Of a DNA stretch of 40,850 bases, positions 8,383-16,732 are shown one piece after another. The notes beneath the pieces are model-generated. The model did not search any database, was not told the DNA's origin, and saw only the letters and a program-made list of their open reading frames with translations. Source of the stretch: Variovorax sp. (GTDB taxonomy: Bacteria; Pseudomonadota; Gammaproteobacteria; Burkholderiales; Burkholderiaceae_C); NCBI GenBank assembly GCA_017744285.1, contig JAGIBP010000030.1:1-40850 (forward strand), in the 5' to 3' direction. Every line of letters begins with the position of its first letter. The first letter of the stretch is position 1. The position numbers were made by a program, and so were the translations under genes.

Positions 8383-9234
8383 ATGACCACCCCAGGCAAT
8401 GAAGTGATCGAAGAGGGCGCCGACCGCTACAACGTGCCGGCGCTGGAGCGCGGCCTGCGCGTGTTGTGCGAGTTCAGCCGCGAGAACCGGACGCTGTCTG
8501 CGCCCGAACTCGCGCGCCGCTTCGATCTGCCGCGCTCGACGGTTTTCCGCCTGCTCACGACGCTCGAGAACATGGGCTTCCTCGAGAAGACCGAGGGCGG
8601 CCGCGACTACCGGCTCGGCCTGGCGGTGCTGCGCCTGGGCTTCGAGTACCTGGCCTCGCTGGAACTCACGCAACTGGGCACGCCGCTCCTGCAGCGCCTG
8701 TGCGAGGAACTGCGCACGCCGTGCAACCTCGTGGTGCGCGACGGGCGCTCGATCGTCTACGTGGCGAAGGTCGCGCCGCCGACGCCCTTCGCCAGCTCGG
8801 TCACGGTCGGTACGCGCCTGCCGGCGCATGCCACGGTGCTCGGCCGCATCCTCCTCGAAGACCTGAGCCTGCCGCAGCTGCGCGCGCTCTACCCCGAGGA
8901 GCGGCTGGAGACCTTCTCGCCGGGCACGCCCAAGACGGTCACCGAACTGTTCGACATGGTCCAGGCCGACCGCACCCGCGGCTACGTGCTGGGCGAAGGC
9001 TTCTTCGAATCGAACATCTCCAGCATCGCCGCGCCGGTGCGCGATCACAGCGGCCACATCGTGGCGGCGCTGGGCGCGACCATCACTTCCGGCCACATCG
9101 AGGAGACCCGCATGGACGAGATGGTGCAGCGCGTGCGCGACACCGCCGATGCGATCTCCGGCCTCCTGAACTATTCGCCCGCGGCCTCGGCCAAGGTGGT
9201 GCCGCTGCGCAATGGCAGCGGCCGCGCGGCCTGA
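8383..9234 (+). CDS. IclR-family transcriptional regulator
   Basis: A 283-aa regulator with an N-terminal winged helix-turn-helix (about residues 15-80; LSAPELARRFDLPRSTVFRL is the recognition region) and a C-terminal IclR effector domain (about 90-265), including the typical LPAHATVLGRILL and GYVLGEGFFESNISSIAAPV segments. It is embedded in the operon between hydrolase and second SDR, so it is probably made with the enzymes it controls. IclR proteins often bind palindromes upstream of catabolic operons and respond to a pathway acid. The inverted repeat at 4964-5004 is the best candidate site. Whether it activates or represses cannot be seen. Confidence 0.92.
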   Translation: MTTPGNEVIEEGADRYNVPALERGLRVLCEFSRENRTLSAPELARRFDLPRSTVFRLLTTLENMGFLEKTEGGRDYRLGLAVLRLGFEYLASLELTQLGTPLLQRLCEELRTPCNLVVRDGRSIVYVAKVAPPTPFASSVTVGTRLPAHATVLGRILLEDLSLPQLRALYPEERLETFSPGTPKTVTELFDMVQADRTRGYVLGEGFFESNISSIAAPVRDHSGHIVAALGATITSGHIEETRMDEMVQRVRDTADAISGLLNYSPAASAKVVPLRNGSGRAA

Positions 9235-9239
9235 CGATC

Positions 9240-10079
9240 ATGACCACGCCTCAGATTTCCACCCCCTTCTTCGCGCCGGATGCGCTCGCGGGCCGCGTCG
9301 CGGTCGTGACGGGCGGCTCCTCCGGCATCGGCCTCGCCACGGTCGAACTGCTGCTCGAATGCGGCGCCTCCGTCGCGCTGTGCGGCCGCAATGCCGAGCG
9401 CCTCGACGGCGCGGTGGCCGCCCTGCGCGCCCGGTTCCCCGGCGCCCGGCTTTTCGCCAGGACCTGCGACGTGCTCGATGCCGCCTCGGTGCGCAGCTTC
9501 GCCGCCGAAAGCGAGGCCGCGCTCGGCGCCGCCTCGATGCTCGTCAACAACGCCGGGCAGGGCCGCGTCAGCACCTTCGCGAACACCGAGGACGCGGCCT
9601 GGACCGAGGAGCTGAATCTCAAGTTCTTCTCGGTCATCCATCCGACGCGCGCCTTCCTGCCGCAACTGGCGGCGCAGCGCGCGGTGCTCGGCGACGCCGC
9701 GATCGTCTGCGCGAACTCGCTGCTGGCGCGCCAGCCCGAGCCGCACATGGTCGCGACCTCGGCCGCGCGCGCGGGCCTGCTGAACCTCGTGCGTTCGATG
9801 GCCACCGAATTCGCGCCGCAGGGCGTGCGCGTGAACGGCATCCTGATCGGGCTGATCGAGTCCGGCCAGTGGCGCCGCCGCTTCGAGGCGCGCGAAGACA
9901 AGAGCCTGGACTGGGCCGCCTGGACCGGCCAGCTCGCCAAGAGCAAGCACATCCCCATGGGGCGCCTGGGCCTGCCGATCGAAGCCGCGCGCACCATTCT
10001 TTTCCTCGCTTCGCCCCTCGCGTCCTATACGACGGGCGCCCACATCGACATTTCCGGAGGCCATTCCCGCCATGCATAA
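9240..10079 (+). CDS. SDR-family protein with substituted catalytic Tyr and Lys
   Basis: A 279-aa SDR-fold protein with an intact cofactor motif TGGSSGIG (24-31) and NNAG (103-106). Aligned to the operon's first SDR, the catalytic Ser is kept (Ser160), and thirteen residues later, where Tyr is expected, there is Thr173; the expected Lys is Arg177 (segment VATSAARAG). Dehydrogenase chemistry by the usual Tyr-Lys pair is therefore unlikely without another residue taking over. It may use a different mechanism, bind without catalysis, or be a partner of the ThDP enzyme, whose gene it overlaps by eight bases. The start ATG at 9240 is five bases after the iclR stop. Confidence 0.88.
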   Translation: MTTPQISTPFFAPDALAGRVAVVTGGSSGIGLATVELLLECGASVALCGRNAERLDGAVAALRARFPGARLFARTCDVLDAASVRSFAAESEAALGAASMLVNNAGQGRVSTFANTEDAAWTEELNLKFFSVIHPTRAFLPQLAAQRAVLGDAAIVCANSLLARQPEPHMVATSAARAGLLNLVRSMATEFAPQGVRVNGILIGLIESGQWRRRFEAREDKSLDWAAWTGQLAKSKHIPMGRLGLPIEAARTILFLASPLASYTTGAHIDISGGHSRHA

Positions 10080-11772
10080 CCCCACCAACACCGTGACGGT
10101 CGGCGCCGTCGTCGCCGCCTTCCTCGAACAGTGCGGCGTCAAGGCTGCGTTCGGCGTGATCTCGATCCACAACATGCCGATCCTGGACGCCTTCGCGCAG
10201 CGCGGCGCGATCCGCTTCATCTCGGCGCGCGGCGAAGCCGGCGCAGGCAACATGGCCGACGCCTACGCGCGCTCCACCGCCAGCCTCGGCGTGGCCGTGA
10301 CCAGCACCGGCCCGGCCGCCGGCAACATCGCGGGCAGCATGGTCGAGGCGCTGACCGCCGGCGCCCCCGTGCTGCACATCACCGGCCAGATCGAGACGCC
10401 CTACATCGACAAGGGCATGTCGTACATCCACGAGGCGCCCGACCAGCTCACGATGCTCAAGGCCGTCTCCAAGGCCGCCTTCCGCGTGCGCAGCGTCGAG
10501 AACATGCTCGGCACGCTCAAGCGCGCGGTGCAGTGCGCGCTGACCGCGCCGACCGGCCCCGTGAGCATCGAGATCCCGATCGACATCCAGTCGGCGCTCA
10601 CCACGATGCCGGAAGACCTCTCGCCTCTGCCGATCGAGGCGCCCGTGCCCTCGAAGGCGGGTCTCGACGCACTGGCCGCGAAGCTCGCGAAGGCCAAGCG
10701 CCCGATGCTGTGGATCGGCGGCGGCGCGCGCCACGCCGGCGCGGCCATCCAGCGCCTGCAGAAGCTCGGCTTCGGCGTCGTCACCTCGACGCAGGGCCGC
10801 GGCACGGTGCCCGAGGACGATCCGGGCTCTCTCGGCGCCTACAACATCCAGAAGCCGGTCGAGAACTTCTACCAGACCTGCGACGCGATGCTGGTGGTCG
10901 GCTCGCGCCTGCGCGGCAACGAAACGCTCAAGTACGAACTGAAGCTGCCGCGTCCGCTGTACCGCGTCGATGCCGATGCCGCCGCCGAAGGCCGCTGCTA
11001 CACGACCGAGGCCTTCGTCTGCGGTGATTCGAAGCTCGCGCTCGAAGGACTGGCCGACCGCCTCGAAGCGCTCAAGTACAAGGCCGACCCGAAGCTGCTG
11101 ACGGACCTGCGCGCCGTGCACGACGAGGCCGTGGCCTCGCTGCGCGACGGTCTGGGCCCGTACGCCGAGCTCGTGAAGCAGATCCAGGCCGCCGCGGGCC
11201 GCAACTTCAACTGGGTGCGCGACGTCACCGTCTCGAACAGCACCTGGGGCAACCGCGAACTGCGCATCTTCGAACCCAGTGCCGGCGTGCATGCCACGGG
11301 CGGCGGCATCGGGCAGGGCATGCCAATGGCGATCGGCGCCGCGATCGGCGCGGCCGTCACCGGCTCGGGCCGCAAGACCTTCTGCCTGGCCGGCGACGGC
11401 GGCTTCATCCTGAACCTGGGCGAACTCGCCTGCATGGTGCAGGAGCAGGCCCCGATGGTGATCGTGCTCATGAACGACAAGAGCTACGGCGTGATCAAGA
11501 ACATCCAGGACGCGCAGTACGGCGGCCGCCGCTGCTACGCCGAGCTGCACACGCCGGACTACGACCTGCTGTGCCAATCGATCGCGCTGCCGCACGCCCG
11601 CGTGACGGATCTGGCCGACCTGCCGGCGCGCCTGGACGAGGCGCTGTCGAAGGAAGGGCCGTTCCTGCTCGAGATCGACATGCTCTCGATCGGCAATTTC
11701 AAGAGCACCTTCGCGGGCCCGCCGGTCAACAAGATCACTCAGATTCCGGCCCTCAGCGGCGCAGCCAAGTGA
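10072..11772 (+). CDS. Thiamine-diphosphate-dependent enzyme (2-oxo-acid decarboxylase/acetolactate-synthase-like)
   Basis: A 566-aa enzyme with three ThDP-family domains. The N-terminal pyrimidine-binding domain carries the cofactor-activating Glu55 in SARGEAGAGNMADAYAR. A central Rossmann-like domain (about 195-330) follows. The C-terminal pyrophosphate-binding domain has the metal motif GDGG (441-444) through Asn468-Asp469. The family includes benzoylformate and oxalyl-CoA decarboxylases, acetolactate synthase and sulfoacetaldehyde acetyltransferase; I cannot assign a substrate. Context (aldehyde dehydrogenase two genes downstream) favours decarboxylation of a 2-oxo acid to an aldehyde, by inference. 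It overlaps the upstream SDR gene by eight bases and precedes the aspartate dehydrogenase gene by 14. Confidence 0.9.
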   Translation: MHNPTNTVTVGAVVAAFLEQCGVKAAFGVISIHNMPILDAFAQRGAIRFISARGEAGAGNMADAYARSTASLGVAVTSTGPAAGNIAGSMVEALTAGAPVLHITGQIETPYIDKGMSYIHEAPDQLTMLKAVSKAAFRVRSVENMLGTLKRAVQCALTAPTGPVSIEIPIDIQSALTTMPEDLSPLPIEAPVPSKAGLDALAAKLAKAKRPMLWIGGGARHAGAAIQRLQKLGFGVVTSTQGRGTVPEDDPGSLGAYNIQKPVENFYQTCDAMLVVGSRLRGNETLKYELKLPRPLYRVDADAAAEGRCYTTEAFVCGDSKLALEGLADRLEALKYKADPKLLTDLRAVHDEAVASLRDGLGPYAELVKQIQAAAGRNFNWVRDVTVSNSTWGNRELRIFEPSAGVHATGGGIGQGMPMAIGAAIGAAVTGSGRKTFCLAGDGGFILNLGELACMVQEQAPMVIVLMNDKSYGVIKNIQDAQYGGRRCYAELHTPDYDLLCQSIALPHARVTDLADLPARLDEALSKEGPFLLEIDMLSIGNFKSTFAGPPVNKITQIPALSGAAK

Positions 11773-11786
11773 GCGGGGCGCGAGGA

Positions 11787-12590
11787 ATGACCGTACGTAT
11801 CGCTCTTGTTGGCTGCGGCGCCATCGGCACCGCCGCGCTCGAACTGCTGCGCGAGGACGCGGGCCTCTCGGTCGTGGCGATCGTGGTGCCCGGGGACGCC
11901 GTCGCGGCGGCAGGCGATGTCGCCGCGCGGCTCGCGCCCGGCGCGAAGGTGGTGTCGTCGGTGCCCGCCGAAGGCGTCGACCTCGTGGTGGAGGCCGCGG
12001 GCCATGCGGCCATCGAGGCGCATGTGCTGCCGGCGCTCCAGCGTGGCACGCCTTGCGTGGTGGCCTCCGTCGGTGCGCTCTCCGCGCCGGGCTTCGCCGA
12101 GAAGCTCGAAGCCGCCGCCGCGGCCGGCAAGACGCAGGTGCAGCTGATCGCCGGCGCGATCGGCGCCATCGATGCGCTGGCCGCGGCCCGCATCGGCGGC
12201 CTGGACACCGTGCGCTACACCGGCCGCAAGCCGCCGCACGCCTGGAAGGGCACGCCGGCCGAGCAGGGCCGCGACCTGGGCGCGCTGACCGCCGCCACCG
12301 TGATCTTCGAAGGCAGCGCGCGCGAAGCCGCCACGCTCTATCCGAAGAACGCCAACGTGGCCGCGACCGTCTCGCTCGCCGGCCTGGGCCTCGACCGCAC
12401 CAGCGTGCGCCTGATCGCCGACCCGGCGGTGGCCGAGAACGTGCATACGGTGGAAGCCGAGGGCGCGTTCGGCAGCTTCGAGCTGACGATGCGCAACAAG
12501 CCGCTGGCGGCCAACCCCAAGACCTCCGCGCTGACCGTCTACAGCGCCGTCCGCGCGCTGCGCAACCGCGTCGCCGCCCTCACGATCTAA
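11787..12590 (+). CDS. L-aspartate dehydrogenase family protein
   Basis: Aspartate dehydrogenases interconvert L-aspartate and iminosuccinate/oxaloacetate plus ammonia with NAD(P). The 267-aa protein has an N-terminal Rossmann motif GCGAIG (9-14) and the family segments LIAGAIGAIDALAAARIGG (120-138), GRKPPHAWKGTP and YPKNANVAATVSLAG. His220 in NVHTVEAEGAFG fits the catalytic His of the family as I recall it. There are no nadA or nadC genes nearby, so a role in NAD synthesis is unlikely. In this operon it more likely handles an amino or imino acid intermediate, or releases/fixes ammonia. From memory, a similar gene order (SDR, cupin, hydrolase, IclR, SDR, ThDP enzyme, AspDH, ALDH) exists in Pseudomonas aeruginosa. 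Confidence 0.87.
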   Translation: MTVRIALVGCGAIGTAALELLREDAGLSVVAIVVPGDAVAAAGDVAARLAPGAKVVSSVPAEGVDLVVEAAGHAAIEAHVLPALQRGTPCVVASVGALSAPGFAEKLEAAAAAGKTQVQLIAGAIGAIDALAAARIGGLDTVRYTGRKPPHAWKGTPAEQGRDLGALTAATVIFEGSAREAATLYPKNANVAATVSLAGLGLDRTSVRLIADPAVAENVHTVEAEGAFGSFELTMRNKPLAANPKTSALTVYSAVRALRNRVAALTI

Positions 12591-12603
12591 AGCGAGCCAT
12601 CCC

Positions 12604-14079
12604 ATGATTTCCACCGAACTGCTCCCCATCAATGTCGGGGGCGAATGGCGCCTCGGCGGCGGCGATGTCTACGAGAGCCTTTACCCGGCCACCGGCGAGC
12701 CGATCGCGCGCCTGAAGGCCGCGAGCCTGGCCGACGTCGAGGAAGCGATCCAGCGCGCCGACCACGCGTTCCGCACCAGCGGCTGGGCGCAGAAGCTGCC
12801 GCACGAGCGCGCCGCCGTGCTGCACCGCGTGGCCCACCTGATCCGCGCGGAGGCCGAAACCCTCGCGCATAAGCAGCGCCTGGACAACGGCAAGCCGATC
12901 AACGAGACGCGCGCCCTGGTGGCGAGCGCCGCCGGCACCTTCCAGTTCTTCGCCGCGGCGCTGGAGACGCTCGAAGAGACCATCACGCCGTCGCGCGGCC
13001 CCTTCGTCACGATGAGCGTGCACGAGCCCATGGGCGTGGTCGCCGCGATCACGCCGTGGAACTCGCCGATCGCGAGCGAGGCACAGAAGCTCGCACCGGC
13101 GCTGGCCGCCGGCTGCGCGGTGGTCGTGAAGCCGGCCGAGGTGACGCCGGTGATGGCGCTCGAACTGGCCCGCCTCTGCGAAGAAGCCGGTGTGCCGAAG
13201 GGCATCGTGAGCGTGCTGCCGGGGAAGGGCTCGGTGATCGGCGACGCCATCACCAAGCACCCGCTGGTCAAGCGCGTGTCCTTCACTGGCGGCACGACCA
13301 CCGGCAAGCACATCGCGCATATCGCGGCCGACAAGATGATGCCGATTTCGCTCGAACTCGGCGGCAAGTCGCCGACCATGGTGCTCGACGACGCCGACCT
13401 CGACCATGCGGTCAACGGCGTGCTCTATGGCATCTTCAGCAGCTCGGGCGAGTCGTGCATCGCGGGCTCGCGCCTGTTCGTCGCGCGTTCGATCTACGAC
13501 GAGTTCCTGACCCGCCTGGCCGAAGGCGCGAACGCGCTGCGCGTGGGCGACCCGGCCTCCGAGCGCACGCAGATGGGCCCGCTGATCACCTCGAAGCACC
13601 GCGAAGGCATCGAGCGCTACGTGGAACTCGGCGTTTCCGAGGGCGGCCGCATCCGCACCGGCGGCGTGCGCCCGCACGGCAACGGCCTCGACACGGGCTA
13701 CTTCTACACGCCGACGATCCTCGAAGGCCTGACCAACAGCGCCCGCATCAGCCAGGAAGAAATCTTCGGACCGGTGCTGGTGGCGATGCCTTTCGACGAT
13801 GAAGAAGAACTGATCGCGCAGGCCAACGACAGCGTCTACGCGCTGGCCGCCGGCGTCTGGAGCCGCGACTTCAAGCGCGCGTGGAAGCTCGGCCGCGCGG
13901 TGCAGGCCGGCACGGTCTGGGTCAACACCTACAAGCAGTTCTCGGTCTCGACGCCGTTCGGCGGATGGCGCGACAGCGGCCTGGGCCGCGAGAAGGGCCG
14001 CGAAGGCATCTTCCAGTACATGGAGCAGAAGAGCATGTACTGGGGCACCAACGAGCAGCCCCTGCCGTGGGCGAACTGA
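12604..14079 (+). CDS. NAD(P)-dependent aldehyde dehydrogenase
   Basis: A full-length 491-aa aldehyde dehydrogenase. Catalytic Cys285 lies in SSGESCIAGSRLF, the general base Glu251 in LELGGKSP, Asn153 in TPWNSP, and the cofactor Lys176 in VVVKPAEVTP. It would oxidise an aldehyde to an acid, with the ThDP enzyme two genes upstream as a possible source of that aldehyde. The substrate range cannot be read from these residues. It lies 13 bases after the aspartate dehydrogenase gene and 16 bases before the dioxygenase gene, within the same unit. Confidence 0.93.
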   Translation: MISTELLPINVGGEWRLGGGDVYESLYPATGEPIARLKAASLADVEEAIQRADHAFRTSGWAQKLPHERAAVLHRVAHLIRAEAETLAHKQRLDNGKPINETRALVASAAGTFQFFAAALETLEETITPSRGPFVTMSVHEPMGVVAAITPWNSPIASEAQKLAPALAAGCAVVVKPAEVTPVMALELARLCEEAGVPKGIVSVLPGKGSVIGDAITKHPLVKRVSFTGGTTTGKHIAHIAADKMMPISLELGGKSPTMVLDDADLDHAVNGVLYGIFSSSGESCIAGSRLFVARSIYDEFLTRLAEGANALRVGDPASERTQMGPLITSKHREGIERYVELGVSEGGRIRTGGVRPHGNGLDTGYFYTPTILEGLTNSARISQEEIFGPVLVAMPFDDEEELIAQANDSVYALAAGVWSRDFKRAWKLGRAVQAGTVWVNTYKQFSVSTPFGGWRDSGLGREKGREGIFQYMEQKSMYWGTNEQPLPWAN

Positions 14080-14095
14080 ACGAAGGGAGAACGAC

Positions 14096-15067
14096 ATGAG
14101 CGTACTGGGCATCGACCAGATCACCTACGGCGCGGATGACCTCGCCACCTGCCGCACCTTCTTCCAGGACTGGGGCCTCGCGCTCAAGTCCGAGGCCGCC
14201 GACGAACTCGTCTTCGAATGCCTCAACGGCTGCCGCGTGGTGGTCGCCGCGCTCGGCAAGGCGGGGCTTCCGGCCGCGATGGAAGAGGGGCCGACGCTGC
14301 TCGAAGTGGTGTGGGGCGTCGAGAGCGCGGCCGACCTCGACCGCTATGCGGCGGCGATCGCGAAGGACCCCGGCTTCGTCGACGGCGACGTCGAGGGCGC
14401 GCGCCGCATCGGCTGCATCGACCCGAACGGCCTCGCGGTGCGCCTGCAGGTGAGCCGCAAGCGCGCGGTCGAAGTCGAGTGCGGTGCCATGAACACGTGG
14501 AACGCCAAGCAGCGCATCAACCAGCCGGCGCCGATCTACGAGCGCGCCACGCCGATCGAGGTCGGCCACGTGGTGTTCTTCGTCGCCGATGTGCAGGCCA
14601 CCAGCGCCTTCTACGCCGCCCGCTTCGGCTTCGTCGGCTCCGACAGCTACCCCAACCGCGGCGCCTTCATGCGCTGCGCGCCGGACGGCGGCCACCATGA
14701 CCTGTTCCTGCTGCAGCTGCCCTCGGGCAAGCGCGGGCTCAACCATGTGGCCTTCACCGTGCGCGACATCCACGAGGTGTTCGGCGGCGGCCTGCATTTC
14801 TCGCGCAAGGGCTGGGACACCCAGCTCGGCCCCGGCCGTCATCCGATCTCGTCGGCCTACTTCTGGTACTTCAAGAATCCGGCCGGCGGCCTGATCGAGT
14901 ACTACGCCGACGAAGACCAGCTCACCGCCGAATGGCAGCCGCGCGAGTTCGAACCGGGCCCGACCGTGTTCGCCGAATGGGCGATCGACGGGGGCCTCGA
15001 CGGCCATACCCGCCGCCAGAAGAATGTCCAAGCCCCCGAGGGCAAGTTCCTGACCGAAAAGAAATGA
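14096..15067 (+). CDS. Two-domain VOC-family extradiol-type dioxygenase
   Basis: This 323-aa protein has two vicinal-oxygen-chelate modules. The N-terminal one (about 1-125) has no metal ligands in the usual places. The C-terminal one carries the full 2-His-1-carboxylate set of type I extradiol dioxygenases: His158 (EVGHVVFFVADV), His217 (GLNHVAFTV) and Glu268 (GLIEYYADED). This supports an iron(II) or manganese ring-cleavage enzyme acting on a catechol-like or hydroxylated intermediate made by the Rieske oxygenase of the same operon (inference). The ATG follows AAGGGAG; the stop overlaps the next start by four bases. Confidence 0.88.
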   Translation: MSVLGIDQITYGADDLATCRTFFQDWGLALKSEAADELVFECLNGCRVVVAALGKAGLPAAMEEGPTLLEVVWGVESAADLDRYAAAIAKDPGFVDGDVEGARRIGCIDPNGLAVRLQVSRKRAVEVECGAMNTWNAKQRINQPAPIYERATPIEVGHVVFFVADVQATSAFYAARFGFVGSDSYPNRGAFMRCAPDGGHHDLFLLQLPSGKRGLNHVAFTVRDIHEVFGGGLHFSRKGWDTQLGPGRHPISSAYFWYFKNPAGGLIEYYADEDQLTAEWQPREFEPGPTVFAEWAIDGGLDGHTRRQKNVQAPEGKFLTEKK

Positions 15068-16074
15068 AAGCCATGACCATGAATCGCCGTACTTCGATCT
15101 TCCGCGCGCTCGGCACGACGCTGCTGGCCCTTGCCGCCGTGACCTCCGCCCACGCGCAGAGCGAAGCCCAGAAGCAGCTCGCGAGCGAGCGCTTCAACAT
15201 CATCTCGCCGTTCCCGCCGGGCGGCCCGGTCGATACGCTGGCGCGCATCCTGTCCGAAGGCCTCACCAAGCGCTACGGCCAGCCGGCCGTGGTCGAGAAC
15301 GCGGCGGGCGCCGCGGGCAACATCGGCATCGACAAGGTCAAGCGCGCCAAGGGCGACGGCCACACGCTGCTGGTGGTGCCGGCGGGCAACCTCACGATCA
15401 ACCCGACCCTGATGCCGAACTTCCCGTTCGACATCGAGAAGGACTTTGTGCCGGTCACGATGCTCGCGAAGGCGCCGAACGTGCTGGTCGCCTCGCCGAC
15501 GGCGGGCATCAAGAGCGCCAAGGACCTCGTGGCGCAGGCCAAGGCCAAGCCCAATTCGCTGTCGTACGCCTCGCCGGGCGTGGGCAGCGGCCTGCACCTG
15601 GCGGGCGAACTGTTCAAGCAGCAGGCCGGCATCGACATCCTGCACGTGCCGTACAAGGGCACGGCGCCCGCGCTCAACGACGTGCTCGGCGGCGTGGTGC
15701 CGCTGATGTTCAGCAACCTGCCGGCCACGCTGCCCTTCATCAAGAACGGCAAGCTGGTCGCGATCGGCATCACCGAGGCCAAGCGCACCCCGGTCGCGCC
15801 CGAGATCCCCACGCTCGCGGAGCAGGGCATCCAGGGCGTGAACGTGACCTCGTGGTATGGCCTGCTCGCGCCGGCGGGCACGCCGAAGGCGGTGGCCGAG
15901 CAGCTCGCGAAGGACGCGGCCGAGATCCTCTCGAAGCCCGACGTGCGCGAACGCCTGCAGGCGCAGGGCATGACCAGCGCCACCATGAAGCCGGCGGAGT
16001 TCGCCGCCGCGATGCGCGAAGAGACCAAGGTCTGGGCGCAGATCATCAAGGCGCGCAACATCGTCGCCGAGTAA
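15064..16074 (+). CDS. Tripartite tricarboxylate receptor (Bug/TctC family), second copy
   Basis: A second Bug-type periplasmic receptor in the same operon. The signal peptide (NRRTSIFRALGTTLLALAAV, cleavage probably after SAHA) is followed by FNIISPFPPGGPVDTLARIL, VVENAAGAAGN, LSYASPGVGSGLHLAGE and LHVPYKGTAPALNDVLGG. Three in-frame ATGs are possible (15064, 15073, 15079). The first gives an ATGA overlap with the dioxygenase gene and is used here; the later ones give a more standard signal peptide. Its sequence differs clearly from the first receptor, so it probably binds a different compound or arose by transfer rather than recent duplication. Confidence 0.9.
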   Translation: MKAMTMNRRTSIFRALGTTLLALAAVTSAHAQSEAQKQLASERFNIISPFPPGGPVDTLARILSEGLTKRYGQPAVVENAAGAAGNIGIDKVKRAKGDGHTLLVVPAGNLTINPTLMPNFPFDIEKDFVPVTMLAKAPNVLVASPTAGIKSAKDLVAQAKAKPNSLSYASPGVGSGLHLAGELFKQQAGIDILHVPYKGTAPALNDVLGGVVPLMFSNLPATLPFIKNGKLVAIGITEAKRTPVAPEIPTLAEQGIQGVNVTSWYGLLAPAGTPKAVAEQLAKDAAEILSKPDVRERLQAQGMTSATMKPAEFAAAMREETKVWAQIIKARNIVAE

Positions 16075-16092
16075 GAAGCCAAGGGAGGGCGC

Positions 16093-16425
16093 ATGAGCAT
16101 GGACACGCAGCAGCCGACGATGCTTCTCACGATCGTGATGAAGCACCACGCCGGCCTGACGCTGGACGACGTGCAGTCACGCATGAAGGCCAGCGACTGG
16201 TGGGAGTCCTTTCCGCCGGAAGGCACGCGCGTCGTCTCCTGGACGGTCGCGATGGGGCTCGGCCAGATCCTCACGCTGGAGCTGCCGCCCGAGAAGCTGC
16301 CGCTGGTGAACCTCGAACTCGAACGCCGCGCGTGGGGCGTGTTCACCACCGAGTGCTACCCGACCTACGACTTCGTTCCCGTGCGCGAACGCATCCGCGA
16401 GCGCGTGCGACAAGGCGGCCAGTGA
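16093..16425 (+). CDS. Small protein, possible muconolactone-isomerase-like fold
   Basis: A 110-aa soluble protein with a strong AAGGGAGG site before its ATG. The pattern (MLLTIVMKHHAGLTLDDV, a WW pair, then VVSWTVAMGLGQILTLELP and RAWGVFTTECYPTYDFVPV) suggests a ferredoxin-like alpha-beta barrel of the muconolactone delta-isomerase or DABB type. This resemblance is weak and from memory. Its place between the receptor and Rieske genes suggests a pathway accessory such as an isomerase or lactone-handling protein. No catalytic residues can be assigned with confidence. Confidence 0.75.
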   Translation: MSMDTQQPTMLLTIVMKHHAGLTLDDVQSRMKASDWWESFPPEGTRVVSWTVAMGLGQILTLELPPEKLPLVNLELERRAWGVFTTECYPTYDFVPVRERIRERVRQGGQ

Positions 16426-16477
16426 GGCCGCATCCGACCCCGCCGCCACCTCCCCACAACCCCCGATGGAGCGAACC

Positions 16478-16696
16478 ATGACCGACCGTTACCTCGAACC
16501 GCACCAGGCGCGCACCCGCACGCCCACCACCTACGAAGACCTGCTCGGCGACGCGATCGAGCGCGCCTACGCCGCCGGCATCCATGACCTCGCCGGCCTG
16601 GTGGAAGCGCTCAACCAGAGCGGCCTGGCGAGCCCGAGCGGCCAGCCGTGGACCGAGGCGCTCTACCGCGAAGAGATCGCCACGCTGGGCCACTGA
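16478..16696 (+). CDS. Small helical protein, recombinase-like helix-turn-helix type
   Basis: A 72-aa protein beginning MTDRYLEPHQARTRTPT. An ATG at 16466 is also in frame, but GGAG at 16468-16471 favours 16478. The remainder (YEDLLGDAIERAYAAGIHDL, AGLVEALNQSG, SPSGQPWTEALYREEIATLG) resembles the short recombinase-like helix-turn-helix domain, with the terminal GQPWTEALYREEIATLG pattern seen in serine recombinase relatives. I recall such tiny proteins next to Rieske oxygenases. It is too small to be an active recombinase. A role as subunit, DNA-binding accessory or stabiliser of the oxygenase is open. Confidence 0.72.
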   Translation: MTDRYLEPHQARTRTPTTYEDLLGDAIERAYAAGIHDLAGLVEALNQSGLASPSGQPWTEALYREEIATLGH

Positions 16697-16732
16697 TCCC
16701 GTCCGACTTCCTTCTTCATCCGAGGAACCACC

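Noticed and set aside
6619..9096. An 825-codon open frame on the minus strand across SDR, cupin, hydrolase and iclR genes
   Set aside because: It spans several genes with clear motifs on the other strand, and its composition is that of antisense GC-rich sequence.
11787..12590. Aspartate dehydrogenase as a step in NAD biosynthesis (NadX)
   Set aside because: No nadA or nadC genes are nearby and all neighbours are catabolic; context favours a degradation role.
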